In this document: piece after piece, positions 56,401 to 64,000 of the stretch
Layout of the letters: each line of letters opens with the position of its first letter
Numbering within the stretch: position 1 is the stretch's first letter
Source of the DNA: Mesorhizobium liriopis
GTDB taxonomy: Bacteria; Pseudomonadota; Alphaproteobacteria; Rhizobiales; Rhizobiaceae
DNA length: 64,000 nucleotides
Direction of reading: 5' to 3'
Assembly: GCF_024053505.1 (NCBI RefSeq)
Contig: NZ_JAMXQS010000002.1
Coordinates: 124,001-188,000, forward strand
Made by a program: the position numbers and the translations under genes
The notes under the pieces: model-generated
What the model saw: the letters and a program-made list of their open reading frames with translations, nothing else
Databases searched by the model: none
What the model was told of the DNA's origin: nothing

Positions 56401-57417
56401 ATGGCAAGCCAGATCGTTTCGGCGATCCTCACCGTTCTTGTCGGCGTTTTCGGCTGCGTCGCCTATTTCTGGGGCGCGAACCGGCTGCTCGACCTCGCCT
56501 ATCCCGCGCATGGCGTGTCGGGCATGCGGGCGGTCGATAATCTGCGCCGCCAAGGGCTGATCCGGCCTTGGCTCTTCGTCGGCCCCGCACTGATCCTGCT
56601 CGGCGTCTATCTCGTTTACCCGGTGGTCGAGACGCTGCGCCTATCCCTCTTCGACCGCGGCGGCACGAACTTCGTGGGGCTTGCGAATTACGAGTGGGCC
56701 TTCGGCGACCGCGAATTCCGCAACTCGATCTTCAACAATTTCCTCTGGCTTTTGGTCGTGCCGGCCGCCTGTACCTTTCTGGGGCTGATCATCGCGGTGC
56801 TCACCGACCGCATCTGGTGGGGCACGATCGCCAAAAGCCTGATCTTCATGCCGCTCGCCATCTCGTTCGTGGGTGCGAGCGTGATCTGGAAGTTCATCTA
56901 CGAATATCGCGGGGGCGGGCAGACGCAGATCGGCATTCTCAACGCCATCGTGCAGTCGCTCGGGCTCGAGCCGCAGGTCTGGATCTCGCTGCCCTTCTGG
57001 AACAACTTCTTCCTGATGGCGATCCTGATCTGGATCCAGACGGGCTTTGCGATGGTCATTCTCTCCGCTGCCCTTCGCGGCATTCCGGAGGAAACCATCG
57101 AGGCGGCAGTGATCGATGGGGCCAACCCGTTCCAGATCTTCTGGAAGATCATGGTGCCACAGATCTGGGGCACGATCGCCGTGGTGTGGACGACGATCAC
57201 GATCCTCGTGCTGAAAGTGTTCGACATCGTCCTCACCATGACCAACGGCCAGTGGAACACGCAGGTTCTGGCCAATCTGATGTTCGACTGGATGTTTCGC
57301 GGCGGCGGGGATTTCGGGCGCGGGGCGGCGATCGCGGTGGTGATCATGCTGGCCGTGGTGCCGATCATGATCTGGAACATCCGGCAGGCCACGCGCGAAG
57401 CGGATGGGGGGCACTAA
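56401..57417 (+). CDS. aglF: Alpha-glucoside ABC permease
   Basis: 338 aa. An extra N-terminal hydrophobic segment (about 5-32) precedes the six core helices; the EAA loop reads IPEETIEAAVIDGANPFQIFWKIMVPQI (near 228-255). MalF-type partner of AglG. ATG 56401 has GGGAGG upstream; aglG starts four bases after the stop. Confidence 0.93.
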   Translation: MASQIVSAILTVLVGVFGCVAYFWGANRLLDLAYPAHGVSGMRAVDNLRRQGLIRPWLFVGPALILLGVYLVYPVVETLRLSLFDRGGTNFVGLANYEWAFGDREFRNSIFNNFLWLLVVPAACTFLGLIIAVLTDRIWWGTIAKSLIFMPLAISFVGASVIWKFIYEYRGGGQTQIGILNAIVQSLGLEPQVWISLPFWNNFFLMAILIWIQTGFAMVILSAALRGIPEETIEAAVIDGANPFQIFWKIMVPQIWGTIAVVWTTITILVLKVFDIVLTMTNGQWNTQVLANLMFDWMFRGGGDFGRGAAIAVVIMLAVVPIMIWNIRQATREADGGH

Positions 57418-57420
57418 ACC

Positions 57421-58569
57421 ATGGCAGCACGTGGTTCCGTTGCCGGGCGCTGGGGCGTTCATCTGGCGGTTCTGTTCTTCGTGGTCCTTTGGACCGTCCC
57501 GACCCTGGGCATTCTCGTCACGTCCTTCCGCGAAGCCGGCCAGATCGTGGCGTCGGGCTGGTGGACGGCCCTTTCCTCCTCCGCCCGCACCGAAGCGGGG
57601 CGTTTGCCGACGCCTGAAACGCAGGTGGAGCGCGACGGGCGGTTCCTGCTCGAGGGCAACATCTTTGGCGAAGGCCAAAGCGGCACGGTGCTCGCCTTTG
57701 GCACCCGCGCGCAGAATCCGACCGAGTTCGCGGCGGGCGCCACGGCCGATATCCGCGATGGCGCCACGCTTCAGGTCAACGAGGACGGCGGGTTCACGCT
57801 TTCCTCGCCGACCCGCCTCGAAGGCTCGCGTGGCCAGCGTGTTTATTATCAGGCCTCCACGCCGCCCGAATTCACCGTGAAGAACTACGAGACGGTGCTT
57901 TTTTCCGAAGGCATCGGGCGCTCCTTCATCAATTCGCTGACGGTGACGATCCCCGCCACCATCATCCCGATCCTGATCGCAGCCTTTGCCGCTTATGCGC
58001 TGGCCTGGATGCGCTTTCCGGGGCGTGCGCTTCTGATCGCGACCGTGATCGGCCTGCTCGTCGTGCCCTTGCAGATGTCGCTGATCCCCTTGCTCAAGCT
58101 TTATAACGGCGTCGGTGCGTTTTTCGGCGTGCCGGCCAAGACCTATCTCGGCATCTGGCTGGCCCATACCGGCTTCGGCCTGCCTTTCGCGATCTATCTG
58201 CTTCGCGCTTATATCGCCGGACTGCCGCGCGAGATCATGGAATCGGCGCGCATCGACGGCGCGAGCGATTTCGAGATCTTCGTGAAGATCGTGCTGCCGC
58301 TGTCCTTCCCCGTTCTGGCCTCTTTCGCCATCTTCCAGTTCCTCTGGGTCTGGAACGACCTGCTCGTCGCGATGGTCTTCCTCGGCACGGGCACGGAACA
58401 GCTGGTGCTCACCGGCAAGCTCAACGCGCTCTTGGGGTCCAAGGGCGGCGATTGGGAAATCCTCACCACCTCCGCCTTCATCACCATTCTTGTGCCGATC
58501 GCTGTGTTCTTTGCTCTCCAGCGCTATTTCGTGCGCGGGCTTCTCGCCGGCTCGGTGAAGGGCGGGTAG
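57421..58569 (+). CDS. aglG: Alpha-glucoside ABC permease with large periplasmic insert
   Basis: 382 aa, MalG type. The first helix (about 12-32) is followed by an unusually long periplasmic loop of about 110 residues (roughly 42-150, rich in beta-forming sequence such as TADIRDGATLQVNEDGGF). The remaining helices then carry the EAA loop LPREIMESARIDGASDFEIFVKIVLPLS (near 262-289). A periplasmic insert here is characteristic of AglG. aglA follows after 25 bases. Confidence 0.92.
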   Translation: MAARGSVAGRWGVHLAVLFFVVLWTVPTLGILVTSFREAGQIVASGWWTALSSSARTEAGRLPTPETQVERDGRFLLEGNIFGEGQSGTVLAFGTRAQNPTEFAAGATADIRDGATLQVNEDGGFTLSSPTRLEGSRGQRVYYQASTPPEFTVKNYETVLFSEGIGRSFINSLTVTIPATIIPILIAAFAAYALAWMRFPGRALLIATVIGLLVVPLQMSLIPLLKLYNGVGAFFGVPAKTYLGIWLAHTGFGLPFAIYLLRAYIAGLPREIMESARIDGASDFEIFVKIVLPLSFPVLASFAIFQFLWVWNDLLVAMVFLGTGTEQLVLTGKLNALLGSKGGDWEILTTSAFITILVPIAVFFALQRYFVRGLLAGSVKGG

Positions 58570-58594
58570 GAACGGGCAAGACAAAGAGCAGAGC

Positions 58595-60268
58595 ATGGAC
58601 GCACGGGTGGAACGAGCGGCAGGGACGGCAGGGGTGGGCGACGCCGACTGGTGGCGGGGTGCCGTGATCTACCAGATCTATCCGCGCTCGTTTCAGGACA
58701 CGAATGGCGACGGCATCGGCGATCTCGCGGGCATCACAAAGCGTCTGCCTTATGTCGCCTCGCTCGGCGTCGATGCGATCTGGATCTCGCCCTTCTTCCC
58801 CTCGCCGATGAAGGATTTCGGCTACGACGTGTCGGATTATTGCGGCGTCGATCCGATGTTCGGCACGCTCGACGATTTCGATGCGCTGATCGCCGAAGCG
58901 CACCGGCTGGGGCTGAAGGTGATGATCGACCAGGTGATCAGCCACACCTCGGACCTGCATCCGTGGTTCAGGGAAAGCCGCAAGAGCCGCGATAATCCGA
59001 AATCGGACTGGTATGTCTGGACTGATGCGAAGCCAGACGGCACGCCGCCCAACAACTGGTTGTCCGTCTTCGGCGGCTCCTCATGGGAGTGGGATACGGG
59101 GCGCCGGCAATATTACCTGCACAACTTCCTCACCACCCAACCCGATCTCAACTTCCACAATCCGCATGTGCAGGATGCGGTGCTGGGCGCGGTGCGCTTC
59201 TGGCTCGAGCGCGGCGTGGACGGGTTTCGGCTGGATACCGTGAACTTCTATTTCCACTCGGAGGGGCTGGAAAACAATCCGGCTTTGCCGATCGAGAAGC
59301 GCAACGACAAGTCGGCGCCGGCGGTCAACCCTTACGGGTATCAGGACCACGTCTATGACAAGAACCGGCCGGAGAATGTCGGTTTTCTCGAACGCTTCCG
59401 CGCGCTGCTCGACGAGTATCAGGCCCGCGCGGCGGTGGGCGAGGTGGGCGAGGGTCAGCGCGGCACGGAGCTGATGGCGGAATACACCAGCGGCACGAAG
59501 CGGCTGCAGATGTGCTACAGCTTCGAACTGCTCACTTCCGCCCCTTTGAGCCCCGGCCAGCTCAAGGAAACTCTGGAAGAGTTCGACGGGAAGGCGCCCG
59601 ATGGCTGGGCCTGCTGGGCCACCTCGAACCACGACGTGGAGCGCACCGCCTCGCGCTGGGGCGACAATGTTGCGCCCGACAACCGCACGGCCTTCACCAA
59701 GCTCGTCGCGAGCCTGCTGCTCTCCTTGCGCGGCTCGGTCTGTTTGTATCAGGGCGAGGAACTGGGGCTGACCGAGGCGCAACTGCGCTTCGAGGATCTG
59801 CAGGACCCTTATGGCATCCGCTTCTGGCCCGATTTCAAGGGCCGCGACGGCTGCCGCACGCCGATGGTGTGGGACGCGGGCGACAAAGCGGGCGGCTTTT
59901 CGAGCGGCAAGCCCTGGCTTCCCGTTCCCCCCGAACACCTTCTGATGGCCGTGAGCGCCGAGGAAGACGACGACGCGTCCGTGCTCGCGCATTACCGGCG
60001 CTTTCTCCGCTTCCGTAAAACGCACCCCTCGCTGCAGCGCGGGTCGATCCTGTTTCTGAAGGCCGAAGGCGATGTGCTGGCTTTCCGGCGCGAATGGGAG
60101 GGCGAGACCCTGGTCTGTGCCTTCAATCTGGGAGAGGTGCCGGCCGAGATCGCGTTAGAGGATGCGGACGGTTGCGCGACGCTCCCCGACAGTGGACACT
60201 CGGGCACGGTTTCGGGCGATACGATCACGTTGCCGCCGCTTGGCGCATGGTTCGGCCGGCACGAATGA
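58595..60268 (+). CDS. aglA: Alpha-glucosidase, GH13
   Basis: 557 aa cytoplasmic hydrolase for imported alpha-glucosides. GH13 motifs: DAIWISPFFPSPMKDFGYDV, IDQVISHTS (motif I), GFRLDTVNFY with nucleophile Asp214 (motif II), AVGEVG with acid/base Glu283, and SNHDVERT with Asp347 (motif IV). No signal peptide. Sits between the permease genes and aglK in the agl operon. Confidence 0.95.
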   Translation: MDARVERAAGTAGVGDADWWRGAVIYQIYPRSFQDTNGDGIGDLAGITKRLPYVASLGVDAIWISPFFPSPMKDFGYDVSDYCGVDPMFGTLDDFDALIAEAHRLGLKVMIDQVISHTSDLHPWFRESRKSRDNPKSDWYVWTDAKPDGTPPNNWLSVFGGSSWEWDTGRRQYYLHNFLTTQPDLNFHNPHVQDAVLGAVRFWLERGVDGFRLDTVNFYFHSEGLENNPALPIEKRNDKSAPAVNPYGYQDHVYDKNRPENVGFLERFRALLDEYQARAAVGEVGEGQRGTELMAEYTSGTKRLQMCYSFELLTSAPLSPGQLKETLEEFDGKAPDGWACWATSNHDVERTASRWGDNVAPDNRTAFTKLVASLLLSLRGSVCLYQGEELGLTEAQLRFEDLQDPYGIRFWPDFKGRDGCRTPMVWDAGDKAGGFSSGKPWLPVPPEHLLMAVSAEEDDDASVLAHYRRFLRFRKTHPSLQRGSILFLKAEGDVLAFRREWEGETLVCAFNLGEVPAEIALEDADGCATLPDSGHSGTVSGDTITLPPLGAWFGRHE

Positions 60269-60296
60269 GCGAACCGGAAGAACAGGGAGGAGCAGA

Positions 60297-61409
<1,113 letters not shown>

Positions 61410-61428
61410 GCAAAACCGAAAAGCAAAG

Positions 61429-61453
61429 AAAAACGGCGGCCACTGGCCGCCGT
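61429..61453 (-). terminator. Terminator of the small secreted protein gene
   Basis: ACGGCGGCC ACT GGCCGCCGT, a perfect 9-bp stem, followed in the minus direction by a T-run (A-run at 61429-61433). It lies 26 bases beyond the stop of the minus-strand gene and may also help to end aglK transcription. Confidence 0.82.
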
Positions 61454-61478
61454 CCAACTGTTTGCCGATGCGAAGCGC

Positions 61479-61862
61479 TCAGTACGCGCTGCTGCCACCG
61501 CCGGTTCCGCTCGCCCCACCCGAACCGATCGTCCCTGAGCCGATCGACGAGCCCGAGGAGCCGTTGCCGGGAAGCGTGTCCGTAGGCGTGCCCTGATTGT
61601 CGCCGCCGACATTGTTGTTGGCCGAAGGTGCGGGCGCGCCGCCCACCGACCCTTCCGGCAGGATCGTGCCGGTGTTGCCGTAATCGATGGAGCCATTGTT
61701 GGCCGGTGCGTTGCTGCCGTTCTGGACCTGATCCGAGCCCAGGCCGCGCGCGGCGGGCTGATCGGAAGCGGCCGGATTGTTGGGCATGTTGTTGGTGGTC
61801 TGCGCCATTGCCGAGCCGGCGACGGTGAGGACAATCGCGGAAGCTGCAAGAAGTGCTTTCAT
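61479..61862 (-). CDS. Small secreted low-complexity protein
   Basis: 127 aa. Signal peptide MKALLAASAIVLTVAGSAMA with cleavage after AMA, then a disordered mature part rich in N, G, S and P (SDQPAARG, NNNVGGDNQGTPTD, SSGSSIGSGTIGSGGASG), with no cysteine and no recognisable domain. AAAGGAG eight bases before ATG 61862 fixes the start. Possibly an envelope or matrix protein; function unknown. Divergent from the Fur-family gene. Confidence 0.75.
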   Translation of the reverse strand: MKALLAASAIVLTVAGSAMAQTTNNMPNNPAASDQPAARGLGSDQVQNGSNAPANNGSIDYGNTGTILPEGSVGGAPAPSANNNVGGDNQGTPTDTLPGNGSSGSSIGSGTIGSGGASGTGGGSSAY

Positions 61863-62032
61863 GACAAATGCTCCTTTGAAGTTCTGGCCTCGAACACCCG
61901 GTAAATGGATCAGTGCGGGCGTGGCCATCTGATTGATACAGGGAGGAGAAGGCCGAACTCGGCGATGGGTTCCCTTCACGAAAATTTGGGGTCGGACGCC
62001 TGGGAGCGGCTAGAACCCGCGCAGAGCCTTTG

Positions 62033-62051
62033 CAACTGGCTGTCAACTGGC
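62033..62051. promoter_or_regulatory. Helical-turn direct repeat before the Fur-family gene
   Basis: CAACTGGC occurs at 62033 and 62044, exactly 11 bp apart, 13 bases upstream of the fur start, within the spacer shared with the divergent secreted-protein gene. It may be a binding site for the regulator itself or part of the promoter. Confidence 0.3.
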
Positions 62052-62064
62052 CCATAAGCGGCCC

Positions 62065-62511
62065 ATGGTTCGCGCTCCCAAACCCGCTTCGGAAAAAGCC
62101 CTGCGCCGTGCCGGCGTGCGCATCACGCGGCAGCGCAAGGTGATCCTCCAGGTTCTGGAAGACGCCGACCATCTCGATGCGCCGGGCATCCATGCGCGCG
62201 CCGCCGCGGTCGATCCGAGCATCTCGCTGTCCACCGTTTATCGCACCGTGAAGCTGCTCGAAGACCAGGGCGCCCTCCATCGTCATGCCTTCGGCGACGG
62301 CCCCGCCCGTTTCGAAGGCGCGCATGGCGAGCATCATGATCACCTGATCGACATCGAGACCGGCGACGTGATCGAGTTCGCGTCACCCAAGATCGAGGAA
62401 TTGCAGCAGGCCATCGCCGACAGCCTCGGCTACGACATCGTCCATCATCGGCTGGAGCTTTATGGGCGCAAGCGGCAACCGGAGGCCCAAGCCGACAAGA
62501 GCAAGGATTAG
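62065..62511 (+). CDS. Fur-family metal regulator (Fur/Mur type)
   Basis: 148 aa. Winged helix with [23 protein letters not shown] and the recognition region [23 protein letters not shown] (near 51-73), then the metal-binding [19 protein letters not shown]. No CxxC zinc site is present, as in the alphaproteobacterial Fur/Mur group that senses manganese or iron. The C-terminal tail [10 protein letters not shown] is encoded by the first unit of a 27-bp tandem repeat that continues beyond the stop. Divergent from a small secreted protein. Confidence 0.92.
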   Translation: MVRAPKPASEKALRRAGVRITRQRKVILQVLEDADHLDAPGIHARAAAVDPSISLSTVYRTVKLLEDQGALHRHAFGDGPARFEGAHGEHHDHLIDIETGDVIEFASPKIEELQQAIADSLGYDIVHHRLELYGRKRQPEAQADKSKD

Positions 62512-62591
62512 GCCCAAGCCGACAAGAGCAAGGATTAGGCCCAAGCCGACAAAAGCAAGGGTTAGGGCCAAGCCGACCAAGGCAAAGATTG
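62484..62591. repeat. 27-bp tandem repeat array running out of fur
   Basis: Four consecutive 27-base units, each beginning GGCCCAAGCCGACA (or GGGCCAAGCCGACC), at 62484, 62511, 62538 and 62565. Unit 2 is identical to unit 1, units 3 and 4 carry substitutions. The length is a multiple of three, and every unit carries an in-frame stop directly behind its QADKSKD-type word, so the array does not lengthen the protein. It likely arose by repeated slippage or unequal crossover and ages towards the right. Confidence 0.92.
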
Positions 62592-62710
62592 ACGCCCTGT
62601 CGTCCCGCTCCACATTGGCCGTGCCGGGGCCGCTCCATCGGGGGCTGACCTGATCGATGCGGGCCATGCTATGGGCTCGTCTCAACGATTCGCAAGCGGA
62701 GAGGGTGCCC

Positions 62711-64000
62711 ATGGAACTGGCGGAAATCGGCCTTGTCGGCCTCGGCGTGATGGGATCGAACCTCGCGCTCAACATCGCCGAGCACGGCCACCGCATCGCG
62801 GTGTGGAACCGCGAACTGCCCCGCTTGCCCGAATTCATCCGCGACGCGGGCGATCTGGCCCAGCACATCATCCCGACCGAGACGATCGAGCAGCTGATCG
62901 CCGCCATCAAGCCGCCGCGCGCGGTGATCCTGATGATCCCGGCGGGTGCCGCCGTGGACGAGCAGATCGGCATCCTCAAGCCGCTTCTGGGCGAGGGCGG
63001 GCTCATCATCGATGCCGGAAACAGCGACTTCCGCGACACGGTGCGCCGGGTCAAGGAACTGGAAGGTTCGGGCGTGACGCTGGTCGGCATGGGCGTGTCG
63101 GGCGGCGAAGAGGGCGCGCGCCATGGGCCTTCGATGATGGCGGGCGGCGAGCGTTCGGCCTTTGCCCGCATCGAACGGATCATCATGGATATCGCCGCGC
63201 GCACCAAGGACGGCGAGCCCTGTGCCGCATGGCTCGGGCCGGACGGCGCAGGCCATTTCGTGAAGACGATCCACAACGGCATCGAATATGCCGACATGCA
63301 GATGATCGCCGAGATTTACGGCGCGTTCCGCGACGGCGCGGGGTTGAAGCCTGCCGAGACCGCCGAAATCTTCAAGGACTGGAACACGCGCGAGCTCGAT
63401 TCCTACCTGATCGAGATCACGGCGCGCGTGTTGTCGGCCGTCGACAAGGAAACGGAGAAACCGATCGTCGATATCATCCTCGACCGCGCGGGCCAGAAGG
63501 GCACCGGCCTGTGGTCGGCGGTGGAAGCCGAGCGGCTGGGCCGCCCGGCCAGCGTGATCGAGGCCGCCGTCGGCGCGCGCGTTCTGTCTTCGCTCAAGGA
63601 CGAGCGCGAGGCGGCGGAAAAGGCCTATGGCCTGGGCAAGCCGGAAGCGGGCGCTTTCACGAAGAACGATGCGCAACTGCTCGAACACGCGCTGCTCGCC
63701 GGCAAGGTCGTGGCCTATGCGCAGGGTTTCGCCGTGCTCGCCATGGCCTCGCGCATGTTCGACTGGAACCTGCCGCTGCCGACCGTTGCCCGCATCTGGC
63801 GCGCCGGCTGCATCATCCGGTCCCAGTTCCTGGGCACCATCGCGGCCGCCTTCGAAGGGCCAAAGGTGGACAACCTTCTGATGACGCCCGCCTTCATCGA
63901 CATCATGAAGCGCTCCCACGGCGCCTTGCGCGAGGTGGTGGCGCGCGCGGCGCAGGCCGGACTGCCGATGCCGGCTTTGTCTTCGGCGCTGGCTTATTTC
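62711..64000 (+). CDS. gnd: 6-phosphogluconate dehydrogenase, 3' end cut by the window
   Basis: Oxidative pentose phosphate pathway: 6-phosphogluconate to ribulose-5-phosphate, CO2 and NADPH. 430 codons are visible; about 40 are missing compared with the usual ~470. NADP motif GLVGLGVMGSNLALNIA (near 7-23), DAGNSDFRDT, GVSGGEEGARHGPSMM (near 127), the catalytic Lys/His in GHFVKTIHNGIEYADMQM (near 180) and QKGTGLWSAVEAERLG (near 260). ATG 62711, with GGAGAGGGT upstream, follows 119 bases after the tandem repeats. Confidence 0.96.
   Translation, partial: MELAEIGLVGLGVMGSNLALNIAEHGHRIAVWNRELPRLPEFIRDAGDLAQHIIPTETIEQLIAAIKPPRAVILMIPAGAAVDEQIGILKPLLGEGGLIIDAGNSDFRDTVRRVKELEGSGVTLVGMGVSGGEEGARHGPSMMAGGERSAFARIERIIMDIAARTKDGEPCAAWLGPDGAGHFVKTIHNGIEYADMQMIAEIYGAFRDGAGLKPAETAEIFKDWNTRELDSYLIEITARVLSAVDKETEKPIVDIILDRAGQKGTGLWSAVEAERLGRPASVIEAAVGARVLSSLKDEREAAEKAYGLGKPEAGAFTKNDAQLLEHALLAGKVVAYAQGFAVLAMASRMFDWNLPLPTVARIWRAGCIIRSQFLGTIAAAFEGPKVDNLLMTPAFIDIMKRSHGALREVVARAAQAGLPMPALSSALAYF

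Noticed and set aside
56641-58596. A 651-codon minus-strand open frame over aglF and aglG
   Set aside because: Antisense to two clear permease genes; extremely rich in H, R, D and Q with no fold-like pattern.
62484-62591. CRISPR array
   Set aside because: The four 27-bp units are contiguous with no spacers, and there are no cas genes.

Overview
The window is GC-rich, densely coded DNA from an alphaproteobacterium, almost certainly of the order Hyphomicrobiales (rhizobia and relatives). The basis is gene order: aroE-coaE-dnaQ / secB-fxsA-tim44-mltA-smr, hslV...hslU divergent from hisB-DUF2628-hisH-hisA-hisF-hisE-coaA, chvI-chvG-hprK-EIIA-HPr, ahcY-divL-tsaE/amgK-murU-addB-addA-trxA, and aglEFGAK. 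The family cannot be fixed from sequence reading alone. No rRNA, tRNA, CRISPR array, transposase or prophage gene was seen. In Caulobacter the aroE-coaE-dnaQ-secB block sits next to the chromosomal origin, so the left end of the window is probably origin-proximal. Several parS-like 16-mers in the window agree with that.

Layout. 1-5.9 kb: origin-side housekeeping block (5'-truncated aroE, coaE, dnaQ; then secB, fxsA; then tim44, mltA, smr). 6-10 kb: accessory genes (a cysteine synthase/desulfhydrase-like PLP enzyme, a divergent SDR/MmyB-type regulator pair around a palindromic promoter, and a secreted DUF1402 protein). 10.2-14.3 kb: a five-gene minus-strand operon hslV-GNAT-DUF2585-DUF2157-hslU. 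14.4-19.6 kb: the histidine operon plus coaA, with a Uma2-type nuclease gene placed between hisA and hisF. 19.6-22.7 kb: SDR, phospholipase D-like protein, ArfB. 23-26.9 kb: ChvI/ChvG two-component system with the regulatory PTS (HprK, EIIA-Man type, HPr). 26.9-42.4 kb: a periplasmic protein of unknown function, then ahcY, the DivL-type pseudokinase, a TsaE-AmgK fusion, MurU, AddB, AddA and TrxA.

42.4-45 kb: pncA and fpr, bracketed by two composite blocks of dispersed repeats. 45-54 kb: an amino-sugar (probable N-acetylglucosamine or chito-oligosaccharide) regulon, with a minus-strand ABC importer plus a Gfo/Idh dehydrogenase, divergent from gntR-SIS deaminase-nagA. 54-61.4 kb: a HAD hydrolase divergent from the alpha-glucoside operon aglE-F-G-A-K. 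61.4-64 kb: a small secreted low-complexity protein, a Fur/Mur-family regulator whose 3' end is tandemly amplified, and the 5' part of gnd (cut by the window end).

The most notable non-gene structures are two families of short dispersed palindromic elements. Family A has 3 copies and family B has 4 copies; two of the B copies sit between genes of the amino-sugar ABC operon. Also notable are the parS-like sites and the 27-bp repeat array behind fur. Nothing in the window is clearly a wholly new system. The best leads are the repeat families, the AAC(6')-like acetyltransferase in the hslVU operon, the lysozyme-like reading of DUF1402, and the Uma2 insertion in the his operon.
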